From the IMG/VR virus record IMGVR_UViG_3300030118_004595, positions 9,261-29,581 of that record: 20,321 bases of DNA; one strand, written 5' to 3'. This stretch comes from a virus. Below the pieces are notes generated by a model. The model saw only the letters and a list, made by a program, of their open reading frames with translations. It was not told the DNA's origin and made no database searches. The translations under genes and the position numbers were made by a program. Positions 14,301 to 20,321 of this stretch are shown here, piece by piece. Positions within the stretch are counted from its first letter, which is position 1, and each line of letters starts with the position of its first letter.

Positions 14301-15386
14301 TTACTTCTTTTTTTTGATTATTTTTAATTTTAATTCTAACAAGTTTCGACTGATTAAATCGATTTCTTCTTCCTTTTTTTGTTGTTTTTCTTTTTCAATA
14401 GCCAAACTTCTTTGAGCTACTGCTAAATCATTTGCGTCAGGATATGCCGGAATTGACACCGGAGAAACGTCATAAAGTCTTTTAACTTTAGTAATGCTTC
14501 TTACATCAACACCGTTTTCTTTTGCCCACGAGTCACCTTGAACCGTAAATGCAAATGAACTTTGTGTTATATCTCCTCTTTCTAAAGAAACTAATAAGTC
14601 TCTTCCTGAAGTTGTATTAGGCACATCAAACTCATATTTTAAACCTTTATCATCAACAGAAAGTCTAAGTGTTCCGCTAGAACTTCGTGCTAATAAATGA
14701 TTTGGGTCGTGGTTAAAAAACGCGCGAACATCATTTTCTAATACATCATCAAAAGCTCCTGGCAATATTCTTTCTTGAAAACCACCTAAGTTTTCTGATA
14801 ATCTATTGAAAACAGCTGCGTGTCCTACAACCACTGTATTTTCGTTTTCATCTGAATTTCTTTTTTCTAAAGAAATATCAAAAAATCTTTTTTCAGTAGT
14901 ATTCATATTATCCCATATATTAATATTATTCTTTTTTTCTTTCATTGCTTCTTTGACCGGGTGTCCGTTAGGTAACAGGTCCGTGTCATGTTTACCTCCT
15001 CTAAATTTTCCTTTTTTAATAGCATATAAAAAACTATTAACTCGTGCAAGTGCCCAGCTTGTTTGATTCATTCCTGGTCTTACTGATGAAGGATTATTAG
15101 TAAAAGCCCCCTTGCCTCTATCAAAAACTTTTTCAAGTTTTGCATATGTTACTTTTAAGTTCCAACTTTTATTTAAATCTTTTACTTCTTCATTATGGTC
15201 AGTAACTTTTTTTTGTAGTGCTTTTTTATTTTTTGCACTTATAGCTCTTTTAACTTCATCAAATTTTGTTTCACAAATTGCATATCGTTGTTTATTGTCA
15301 TATTCTTTTTTCATAGTATCGTCTGACATACAACGGTCCATAAACTTTTCTTTAGTTTCGTTTTCGTTTGGTTTAGGAATCGGCAT
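14301..15386 (-). CDS. Prohead maturation protease (HK97 gp4 type, family U35) with N-terminal extra modules
   Basis: This protease cleaves capsid precursors inside the procapsid. I prefer the ATG at 15386 (361 residues; MPIPKPNENETKEKF is a recurrent phage opening and overlaps the portal by only 14 bases); an ATG at 15446 adds 20 residues. Protease residues start near 161 (MNTTEKRFFDIS) and include RAFFNHDPNH with H226, GDITQSSFAF with S276/S277, and DVSPVSIPAYP, giving the expected His and Ser of the family. Before it are two additional modules: residues 1-45 (RCMSDDTMKKEY, ICETKF) and about 70-145 (KLEKVFDRGKGAF, RPGMNQTSWALARVNSFL). The C-terminus is a lysine-rich coiled coil. An internal ATG at 14906 could give the protease alone. 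Confidence 0.9.
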   Translation of the reverse strand: MPIPKPNENETKEKFMDRCMSDDTMKKEYDNKQRYAICETKFDEVKRAISAKNKKALQKKVTDHNEEVKDLNKSWNLKVTYAKLEKVFDRGKGAFTNNPSSVRPGMNQTSWALARVNSFLYAIKKGKFRGGKHDTDLLPNGHPVKEAMKEKKNNINIWDNMNTTEKRFFDISLEKRNSDENENTVVVGHAAVFNRLSENLGGFQERILPGAFDDVLENDVRAFFNHDPNHLLARSSSGTLRLSVDDKGLKYEFDVPNTTSGRDLLVSLERGDITQSSFAFTVQGDSWAKENGVDVRSITKVKRLYDVSPVSIPAYPDANDLAVAQRSLAIEKEKQQKKEEEIDLISRNLLELKLKIIKKKK

Positions 15387-17229
15387 TTTCTTCTTTTTTA
15401 ATTTGTGCAACTTTTTTTCTACTCCAAGCAAACCCTGGGTCTCCACCCCATAAAGCCCATGCTATTCTTCCTGCTGACGGATAACCCTCTTCTCCTTGTC
15501 TAAACCCTTGAGCTTTTTTATCAACCTCGTGTCTACTAAAAAAACTAAACATTCGTTTTATTGATTTAAGTGAAAGGTCTCCATTAATAATATCTCTAGC
15601 TCTTGAAACTCCAACCATTGTACCACCTCTATTAAATTCTTTTCGCCACTCTAAACCTTTTTTAGCTTCTCTAACCATTCCTGCTGTAGGTGTTCTATCA
15701 ATATCAGCTAAAGCACGTTCCCCATAATTATCATCTTCTTTTTTACATTCGTCTTCAGCACAATCTTCTGTACAATGTTCTTTGCAATCGTGGTCTTTAT
15801 ATTCTTTTTTCTTTTTCTTATGATGATTTCTATCTAAAACTTCTTTTGCTTCTTCATGGTCTGCAAACGGCATATAATAAGTTTCTCCGTCTACAGTGTG
15901 CTCATGAGCTGTTGGAGGGTCACCACCAAGCTTTTCAGCTTCAGCTATAGCTTCTTCTTCATTATCAAATAAAGGCAGCTCTAAACCTTCTGTAATTAAT
16001 GAACCTATTTTTGCTCTTAGTTCTTTTCTTTCTTCTGAAGAATTATCATCATCTGTTATTGGTTCAAGATTAGAAGGTAAATATAAAATACCACCATTAT
16101 CAACTTTATTCATGTTTTCTTTTTCACGAACTTCGTTAATAGTCATTGCTCCTATTTTAACCATTTTTTCATAAAATGTAGCTCTATCATTTGGACTTCC
16201 TCTTAGTAAAGAGTTTGCGTCAAAGTTTGTGAATACTTTTCCTTGTTCGTCTGCTCTAAATAATTTTAAATTCATTTCTGCTTCCATATTAGATAAATAA
16301 GGCATAACAGAATAACGCACGAATTCAGTTGACTGTTGTTCTATATTGTTAAATGAAGATTTAGATAAATCTTTTAACATATGCGGAGGAAGATTAAAAA
16401 CACGAGCTACTTCTTGAATAGCCATATCTCTGGAAGATAAAAATTGTGCTTGTTCATTTGAAATAGATACTTGCTGAAACTTTAATCCTTCTTCTAATAT
16501 TAAAGTTTTATTTGCGTCATTTAAAGAAGCATATTGTTCTTGAAAACTTCTTCTTAGTCTTTCTATCGCTAACTCTGACATTTGTCGGTCTGTAGATAAT
16601 ACCCCACTTAATTTTGCCCCATTGGAAAAAAACGTATTTCCATAAGTTTCTACAGCTAATCCCCATCCTATAGCATTTTTACATTGACTAATAGGACTAA
16701 CTCCCTGATAACCGTCGACAGATAAAGATTTGAAATGCAAAATATCTTTTGAACTATACGTTGTGTTTTTTGTTCTGTCAGTATAGTATAAGTCATTTTC
16801 ATAATGTTTTATATTTATGTTTTCTGGTTTTAAACAGTATAAGCTTATAGGAATTCCAGAATTATTTCTTTCAATATATACGTATGAATTTCCATGCAAG
16901 CATAAATCGACTATAACTTTTGAAAAGAAATCTATTTTAGTTTGATAGTGGTTTGGGTTTAAAGTTAAGATTTTTGAAAGCGCATGGTCATCTCTTTTTA
17001 TAATATTTCCGTCTGCTTGTCTTTCACATATTTCAATCGGAATTTGAGAAATACTTTCACTTAATAATTTTACAGCACAAAAAACCGGAGTAAAACCCAA
17101 TGCTGTTTTTGAGTTAACTACAGCTCCTGAAGCAGCGTTTGCGAAGAACCTTTTAGGGTCAATATAACTCTTTGTTGAACGTTTTTCTGATGCTGTAAAT
17201 ATGCTTGTTATTCTGTCTAAAATACCCAT
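15373..17229 (-). CDS. Portal protein (HK97 type) with C-terminal extra modules
   Basis: The portal is the twelve-subunit ring through which DNA enters the head. The ATG at 17229 (MGILDRI, 618 residues) is chosen because the predicted transcript start would leave almost no leader for the ATG at 17241. Numbered from 17241, residues 1-390 are the HK97 portal core (TPVFCAVKLLSESISQIPIE, LHGNSYVYIERN, GYQGVSPI, VFNLPPHMLKD). Then follow a module at 425-470 with AEAEKLGGDPPTAHEHTVDG and YYMPFADHEEA, a charged Cys/His stretch (C486, C490, C494, C499), and a module at 515-606 with GLEWRKEFNRGGTMVGVSRA and YPSAGRIAWALWGGD. These modules are not part of a normal portal. Their function is unknown. Confidence 0.92.
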   Translation of the reverse strand: MGILDRITSIFTASEKRSTKSYIDPKRFFANAASGAVVNSKTALGFTPVFCAVKLLSESISQIPIEICERQADGNIIKRDDHALSKILTLNPNHYQTKIDFFSKVIVDLCLHGNSYVYIERNNSGIPISLYCLKPENINIKHYENDLYYTDRTKNTTYSSKDILHFKSLSVDGYQGVSPISQCKNAIGWGLAVETYGNTFFSNGAKLSGVLSTDRQMSELAIERLRRSFQEQYASLNDANKTLILEEGLKFQQVSISNEQAQFLSSRDMAIQEVARVFNLPPHMLKDLSKSSFNNIEQQSTEFVRYSVMPYLSNMEAEMNLKLFRADEQGKVFTNFDANSLLRGSPNDRATFYEKMVKIGAMTINEVREKENMNKVDNGGILYLPSNLEPITDDDNSSEERKELRAKIGSLITEGLELPLFDNEEEAIAEAEKLGGDPPTAHEHTVDGETYYMPFADHEEAKEVLDRNHHKKKKKEYKDHDCKEHCTEDCAEDECKKEDDNYGERALADIDRTPTAGMVREAKKGLEWRKEFNRGGTMVGVSRARDIINGDLSLKSIKRMFSFFSRHEVDKKAQGFRQGEEGYPSAGRIAWALWGGDPGFAWSRKKVAQIKKEENADS

Positions 17230-17251
17230 AAAATTCTTCATTTGCTACTTG

Positions 17252-17279
17252 CAAAAATATCATCTTTTATATTTTACAA
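17252..17279 (-). promoter_or_regulatory. Promoter of the head operon (Bacteroidota type)
   Basis: The minus strand has TTG at 17279-17277, exactly 17 bases, then TATTTTTG at 17259-17252, a full match to TAnnTTTG. This is the flavobacterial form of the Bacteroidota housekeeping promoter. The predicted transcript start falls near 17247, about 18 bases before the ATG at 17229. Strong match, not tested. Confidence 0.72.
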
Positions 17280-17312
17280 GCGTAGTTAAGTTTCGTTTTT
17301 TAATAAAAATTC

Positions 17313-17324
17313 CCTATCTAGTAA
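17313..17324 (-). repeat. 12-bp upstream element, copy 2 (TTACTAGATAGG)
   Basis: This is the same 12 bases as at 308-319, in the same orientation relative to the downstream gene. It lies 54 bases upstream of the TATTTTTG box of the portal promoter and 84 bases upstream of the ATG at 17229; the matching figures for copy 1 are 59 and 86. Possible activator site; function is inferred. Confidence 0.5.
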
Positions 17325-17350
17325 TTTCTTCCTATCGCATTTTTACAAAA

Positions 17351-17373
17351 GTTGGATAGTAATACTTACCAAC
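17351..17373. promoter_or_regulatory. Imperfect 23-bp palindrome, candidate operator
   Basis: The two 11-base arms GTTGGATAGTA and TACTTACCAAC are separated by one A and match as inverted repeats at 9 of 11 positions. This is the form of a dimeric regulator's binding site. As an RNA hairpin it would have a mismatch and a tiny loop, and only TTTT follows on the minus strand, so it is a poor terminator. Confidence 0.4.
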
Positions 17374-17393
17374 ATAGGTAAAGTTCCTTAAAC

Positions 17394-17410
17394 GCGTCCT
17401 ATTGCGTCCT
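17394..17410. repeat. Two direct GCGTCCT repeats spaced 10 bp
   Basis: GCGTCCT occurs at 17394-17400 and 17404-17410, one helical turn apart, in the control region between the terminase and portal operons. It is a GC-rich island in AT-rich DNA. It may be part of the regulatory array with the palindrome at 17351-17373. Role unknown. Confidence 0.35.
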
Positions 17411-17441
17411 GGGAGCTTTTTTAATAATTACATAAATTACG

Positions 17442-17651
17442 CTATTTTTTATACTTTTTTACCCTATTATTATGACTAATTCTGAACGAATCATAGCTAG
17501 AATAATTTCGTTTTGCAAAGTATTTTTCAAACTCTTTTTCTGTTTTTTCATAAGCTTCAAAATAAGTTTTTGACTCTTTACAAAATTTATGAAAACGTTT
17601 ATCAAAACCTTCTGGAGTTAGCATTGCTAATATTTCTAATGGGTACCTCAT
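17442..17651 (-). CDS. Small conserved-looking protein downstream of TerL
   Basis: This 69-residue protein starts inside the TerL stop (ATGA overlap), so it is coupled to it. It is aromatic and highly charged, with a repeated lysine/glutamate helix (FEAYEKTEKEFEKYFAKRNY) and SSYDSFRISHNNRVKKYKK at the end. Its size and position resemble small proteins often found after terminases in other phages, but I do not know a function. No membrane segment or metal-binding motif is present. It is the last gene before the intergenic control region. Confidence 0.7.
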   Translation of the reverse strand: MRYPLEILAMLTPEGFDKRFHKFCKESKTYFEAYEKTEKEFEKYFAKRNYSSYDSFRISHNNRVKKYKK

Positions 17652-19198
17652 ATCCCTATAATTCCTCTTGAGTCATATACGCTTGCTCCTGTATCGTTGG
17701 ACATATATTCTCCTAACGCCATTGCTAAAGAAACTACTCCGTCAACTTTTTCAGAAGAACGAGCTTTGTCGATTTTTATATTCCCTGCCGGGTCAGTTCT
17801 TAATTGAACATTTTGAACTTGCCACCTTAAGACTGGATTATTTCCGTGAACTAATTTTTTCTTTAATACATATTTTTCTAGCTCTTTTGTTGGAGCGCTC
17901 ATTGACGCATAGCCCTGCCCAAACGGACTCATAGTTGCTCCATCTTCAACTAAGTTATTTACAAGCTGCGAAGAATTCCAACGGTCAAAAGCTATAGACT
18001 TTATTTGATATTTTAAAGCTAACTCGTTTATAGTATGCCTTATAAAATTATAATCTTGAACATCGCCATCAGTTAAATTTATATAACCTTGCTTTGCCCA
18101 TGTTGTATATGGTACTTTATCTTTTTGGCTTCTTTCTTGAGCTGTCAATTCTGGTAACCAATAAAATGGAAGCACGTGAATCAAACCATCTTCCATCGGA
18201 AATATTAAAGTTAATGCGCTTAAATCTCTAGTGCTAGCTAAATCTAATCCTCCATAACAAACTTGATTTTTTAAATTATCAATATTTAAATTTTTATTGC
18301 ATAACATCCATTGGGAATCGCTTAACCATTTTGTTTCGTTTGTTGTCCACTGATTAAGATGAAGACGACGAAAAGAATTTTCATAAGACGGTAATTCGCT
18401 TGCTAGCTTTGCTTCTGCTTTTAAATATTCTTTTTTTACACTAACTCCATAATTAGGATTTGCTTTTTTCCAAGTAGATTCTAATTGAATATCATCATCA
18501 TCTTCTGCCGCATAAACTACTGGCAAAAACGTTTCATCTGTTATAACTCCTTGCTTTACTTTTATTGCATAGTCATGAACTTCCCAACAAATATTGCCGT
18601 CAGTTTTACTTGCCCCTGCTGTTGTTAAAGCAATTAATAATGGTTGAGTTCTAGCTCCTGTTGAGGTTTTCATAACGTCCCATAAGTCTCTATTTGGTTG
18701 TGTATGTAATTCGTCAAAGAGTATTGCATGAGCATTGTGCCCGTGTTGTAATTTAGCGTCAGCGCTTAATGCTTTATACGTATTTCCTTTTGATGGATTA
18801 ATTATTGAGCTCCTGTATACCTCACATCTTTTTAATAATTCTGGATTATTTTGAATCATGCTTTTCGCAATATCAAAAATAATACTTGCTTGATTTCTAT
18901 CTCCAGCACAGGAATAAACCTCAGCCCCTCTTTCATTGTCTGCGAAAAAAATATAAATTGCTATCGCTGCGGCTAAAGTGCTTTTCCCGTTTTTACGTGG
19001 TATTTCAACATAGCAAGTTCTATACTTTCTTAAATTTGTTTCTTTATGTTTCCAACCAAATAACGGTTTTATAATATCTTCTTTTTGCCATTCTTCTAAA
19101 ACAATAGGCATTTGTGAAAGCTCTCCTTTCGTATGAGTTATAAATTGTTCAATAAAAGAACAAGCGCGCTCTGCTGAGGTTTCATCGTAGTAATACAT
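17648..19198 (-). CDS. terL: Terminase large subunit (HK97-type motor and nuclease)
   Basis: This 516-residue protein is the ATP-driven packaging motor and nuclease. The N-terminal ATPase has an atypical Walker A, PRKNGKST (67-74), a Walker B ILFDE (159-163, D162/E163), and the coupling motif ALTTAG (190-195). The C-terminal RNase H-like nuclease shows GGLDLAS with D319, SIAFDRW with D405, and KVDGVVSLAMAL with D486, the three acidic positions expected for metal binding. The length is typical for the Terminase_1 family. It starts with a TAATG overlap to TerS, so the two are translationally coupled, and docks on the portal encoded downstream. Confidence 0.95.
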   Translation of the reverse strand: MYYYDETSAERACSFIEQFITHTKGELSQMPIVLEEWQKEDIIKPLFGWKHKETNLRKYRTCYVEIPRKNGKSTLAAAIAIYIFFADNERGAEVYSCAGDRNQASIIFDIAKSMIQNNPELLKRCEVYRSSIINPSKGNTYKALSADAKLQHGHNAHAILFDELHTQPNRDLWDVMKTSTGARTQPLLIALTTAGASKTDGNICWEVHDYAIKVKQGVITDETFLPVVYAAEDDDDIQLESTWKKANPNYGVSVKKEYLKAEAKLASELPSYENSFRRLHLNQWTTNETKWLSDSQWMLCNKNLNIDNLKNQVCYGGLDLASTRDLSALTLIFPMEDGLIHVLPFYWLPELTAQERSQKDKVPYTTWAKQGYINLTDGDVQDYNFIRHTINELALKYQIKSIAFDRWNSSQLVNNLVEDGATMSPFGQGYASMSAPTKELEKYVLKKKLVHGNNPVLRWQVQNVQLRTDPAGNIKIDKARSSEKVDGVVSLAMALGEYMSNDTGASVYDSRGIIGI

Positions 19199-19674
19199 TA
19201 ATCAAAATAATTATGTTCGTTGTGTTGTATATTTATTTGAGGTACAGAAATAGAACTTCTAGCCGAAGGAGTTAATCCAAACTGAGTTGCAATTTTCATT
19301 GCAGAATTTAAAGCGTCACGAGCTACTTTAACATAAGGGACAACTTGAGCATGCTTAATTGAGCCGTCTTTATTTTTATAAACTTGTATTCTTCCTTTCT
19401 CTCTTAATAGTTGTTCAGTTTCAATATACAAACTTATTTCATTTGCATAAGCTTCTATTAATCTTAAGTCAATTACATGCAACATATTTTTTCCAAAAAG
19501 TTCATTACATACTTTAGTAAATTCTATTTTGCCAATTTCAGAAAGCCAATTTGGTGGCTCGGGTATTTCTAAAACTTGTGTTGCTACCATTTCATTTTCA
19601 ACTAATCTATCTTTTCGAGTTGTTCCTCGAAGTTCTTTTAATTTAGTTGGTATTTTTTTTCTGCCTCTTGTCAT
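19198..19674 (-). CDS. terS: Terminase small subunit (P27 family)
   Basis: This 158-residue protein is the DNA-recognition subunit of packaging and works with TerL. It matches the P27-type small terminase: a basic N-terminus (MTRGRKKIPTKLKELRGTTR), the segment LEIPEPPNWLSEIGKIEF, a helix with MLHVIDLRLIEAYANEISLY, and the family hallmark FGLTPSARSSISVP near the end. It is not membrane-bound. It lies immediately upstream of TerL (overlap of one base in TAATG), and its own ATG directly follows the stop of a 41-residue basic gene. P27/HK97-type systems usually cut at cos sites; none was identified. Confidence 0.93.
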   Translation of the reverse strand: MTRGRKKIPTKLKELRGTTRKDRLVENEMVATQVLEIPEPPNWLSEIGKIEFTKVCNELFGKNMLHVIDLRLIEAYANEISLYIETEQLLREKGRIQVYKNKDGSIKHAQVVPYVKVARDALNSAMKIATQFGLTPSARSSISVPQINIQHNEHNYFD

Positions 19675-19800
19675 TTATCTTCCTTGACCTTTATATTTTT
19701 TTTTAAACTTTGTTTGACTTCTTGAAGCGTTTTTAGAATGCACTCCCGGCCTTTTTTTGTTTTTACTTTTTTTATATGCTTGAATAACTTTTTTTGCCAT
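19675..19800 (-). CDS. Short basic protein upstream of the terminase
   Basis: This 41-residue ORF reads MAKKVIQAYKKSKNKKRPGV at the start and FKKKYKGQGR at the end. About 40 per cent of its residues are Lys or Arg. It fills the gap between the ParB-like gene and TerS exactly: the stop TAA is immediately followed by the TerS ATG. Very similar short basic proteins with RPGVH and a terminal KxYxGQGR occur, as far as I recall, in related marine phages. The composition suggests nucleic-acid binding, which is inferred. It is short, but the tight spacing and non-random sequence support a real gene. Confidence 0.7.
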   Translation of the reverse strand: MAKKVIQAYKKSKNKKRPGVHSKNASRSQTKFKKKYKGQGR

Positions 19801-19806
19801 TGTTTT

Positions 19807-20247
19807 TTATTTTACTTTTCCACAACATTCACATTTTTCTTTTTCGTTTTTATCCTCGTCTACATCATCAACAGAATAAAATAATTCTTTTTCTTCAAAG
19901 CCCCAATCGCTTAAACTATTATAATCAAAATTATTAGCTAGCATATCAAAGTCCCAACCCCCGGTATTTTTATTTAAACGAATATTTAATTCTTGTTCAT
20001 GCTCTAATGATAAATTTAATTCAACAACAGGAACTGTTCTTTTACCTAACGACTTCCATACTCTTGTTCTTTGATGACCTCCGATAATTATATTATTTCT
20101 TTCCGGGTTTTTATTAATAATAACTGGGTCAACAAAACCAAAGCGCTCTAAAGAATTTTTTAAATCTTCAAATTGTTTTTTTGAAAGTGTGCGAGGATTA
20201 TAATCAGCAAACCTTAATTCATCTATTTTATATTTTTTTATTTCCAT
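19807..20247 (-). CDS. ParB-like nuclease/CTPase-fold protein with cysteine-rich end
   Basis: The ATG at 20247 (146 residues) is chosen over an upstream TTG (20268) that overlaps the preceding reading frame. Residues about 1-90 form a ParB/sulfiredoxin-type domain: IDELRFADYNPRTLSKKQ, the ligand loop IIIGGHQRTRVWKSLG, and LNIRLNKNTGGWDFDML. This domain, often fused to or beside adenine/cytosine DNA methylases in phages, binds nucleotides or DNA. The tail (DFDMLANNF, DWGFEEKELF) is the type linked to methylase partners. The C-terminus CECCGKVK has three cysteines and may be half a zinc knuckle. It precedes the terminase genes; roles in DNA modification or packaging are inferred. Confidence 0.82.
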   Translation of the reverse strand: MEIKKYKIDELRFADYNPRTLSKKQFEDLKNSLERFGFVDPVIINKNPERNNIIIGGHQRTRVWKSLGKRTVPVVELNLSLEHEQELNIRLNKNTGGWDFDMLANNFDYNSLSDWGFEEKELFYSVDDVDEDKNEKEKCECCGKVK

Positions 20248-20264
20248 AGCTATAAAACCCAAAC

Positions 20265-20321
20265 TCAAACCAGTTTCAGTTCAGGGGGGTATTGTGAATT
20301 TTGACATTGTGCACAGAAAAA
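20265..20321 (-). CDS. C-terminal end of an upstream gene (partial)
   Basis: Eighteen codons are open to the window edge and end in TGA at 20265-20267. They read FFCAQCQNSQYPPELKLV, containing a CxxC pair that could bind metal. A second frame over the same bases is also open (ending FTIPP) but looks less protein-like. The region is too short to identify a family, and the call is tentative. Confidence 0.3.
   Translation of the reverse strand, partial: FFCAQCQNSQYPPELKLV

Larger units (their letters stand above)
17230..17441. other. Intergenic control region between packaging and head operons
   Basis: No ORF was found in either direction. From right to left the region holds an AT-rich stretch, the GCGTCCT direct repeats, the 23-bp palindrome, a CCTATC motif repeated 18 bases apart, the shared 12-bp element and the portal promoter. 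No convincing intrinsic terminator was seen for the packaging operon, so read-through into the portal gene is possible. Confidence 0.65.

Noticed and set aside
15387-15446. Upstream ATG for the protease (20 extra residues)
   Set aside because: It is inside the portal coding region. The next in-frame ATG gives the MPIPKP opening seen in other phages and only 14 bases of overlap.
14806-15453. Plus-strand open frames across the protease and portal genes (14806-15066, 15112-15453, 15690-15950)
   Set aside because: They are the complements of long, well-supported minus-strand genes, have Phe/Leu/Ser-rich translations typical of shadow frames in AT-rich coding DNA, and interrupt nothing.
20248-20268. 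TTG start for the ParB-like gene
   Set aside because: The seven added residues are not part of the domain, and the TTG overlaps the stop of the preceding reading frame; an ATG is available at 20247.

Overview
The window is the late (virion assembly and lysis) half of a tailed phage or prophage genome. Every supported gene lies on the minus strand, so transcription runs right to left. The protein set is that of a siphovirus: HK97-type terminase, portal, protease and capsid, then head-tail connectors, tail tube, tail chaperones, tape measure and a tail-tip/fibre protein, with no contractile sheath. The DNA is AT-rich, start codons are preceded by A-rich leaders rather than clear Shine-Dalgarno sites, and a promoter of the form TTG-N17-TAnnTTTG lies before the portal gene. 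Together these suggest a host in Bacteroidota, most likely a flavobacterium. No integrase, repressor, tRNA, CRISPR array or insertion sequence is visible, so whether the phage is temperate cannot be decided here.

Layout in order of transcription. 20321-17442 is the packaging module: the tail end of an upstream gene, a ParB-like protein, a 41-residue basic protein, the small and large terminase subunits and a small unknown protein. 17442-17230 is an intergenic control region with a palindrome, 10-bp-spaced direct repeats, a 12-bp element that recurs near the left end, and a promoter. 17229-13023 is the head module: portal with extra C-terminal modules, prohead protease with extra N-terminal modules, and major capsid protein. 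A strong intrinsic terminator follows the capsid gene. 12950-11045 holds the connectors and tail terminator. 11033-10486 holds two small proteins of unknown role. 10451-2714 is the tail module: two paralogous tail tube proteins, a chaperone pair joined by a probable -1 ribosomal frameshift, the tape measure and a 1153-residue tail-tip/fibre protein. 2712-1815 is a lysis cassette in which an M15 peptidase is flanked by two small membrane proteins. 1784-555 encodes a metallophosphoesterase with an apparent DNA-binding N-terminus, followed by a strong terminator. A second promoter region then leads to a small unknown gene at the left edge.

The terminase cuts and pumps DNA through the portal into a capsid matured by the protease. 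The connectors join the head to a tail whose length is set by the tape measure. The M15 peptidase and its membrane partners release the progeny. The least conventional parts are the modules added to the portal and protease, the DNA element shared by two promoter regions, the paired tail tube proteins and the metallophosphoesterase. I found no clearly undescribed anti-phage or mobile system.
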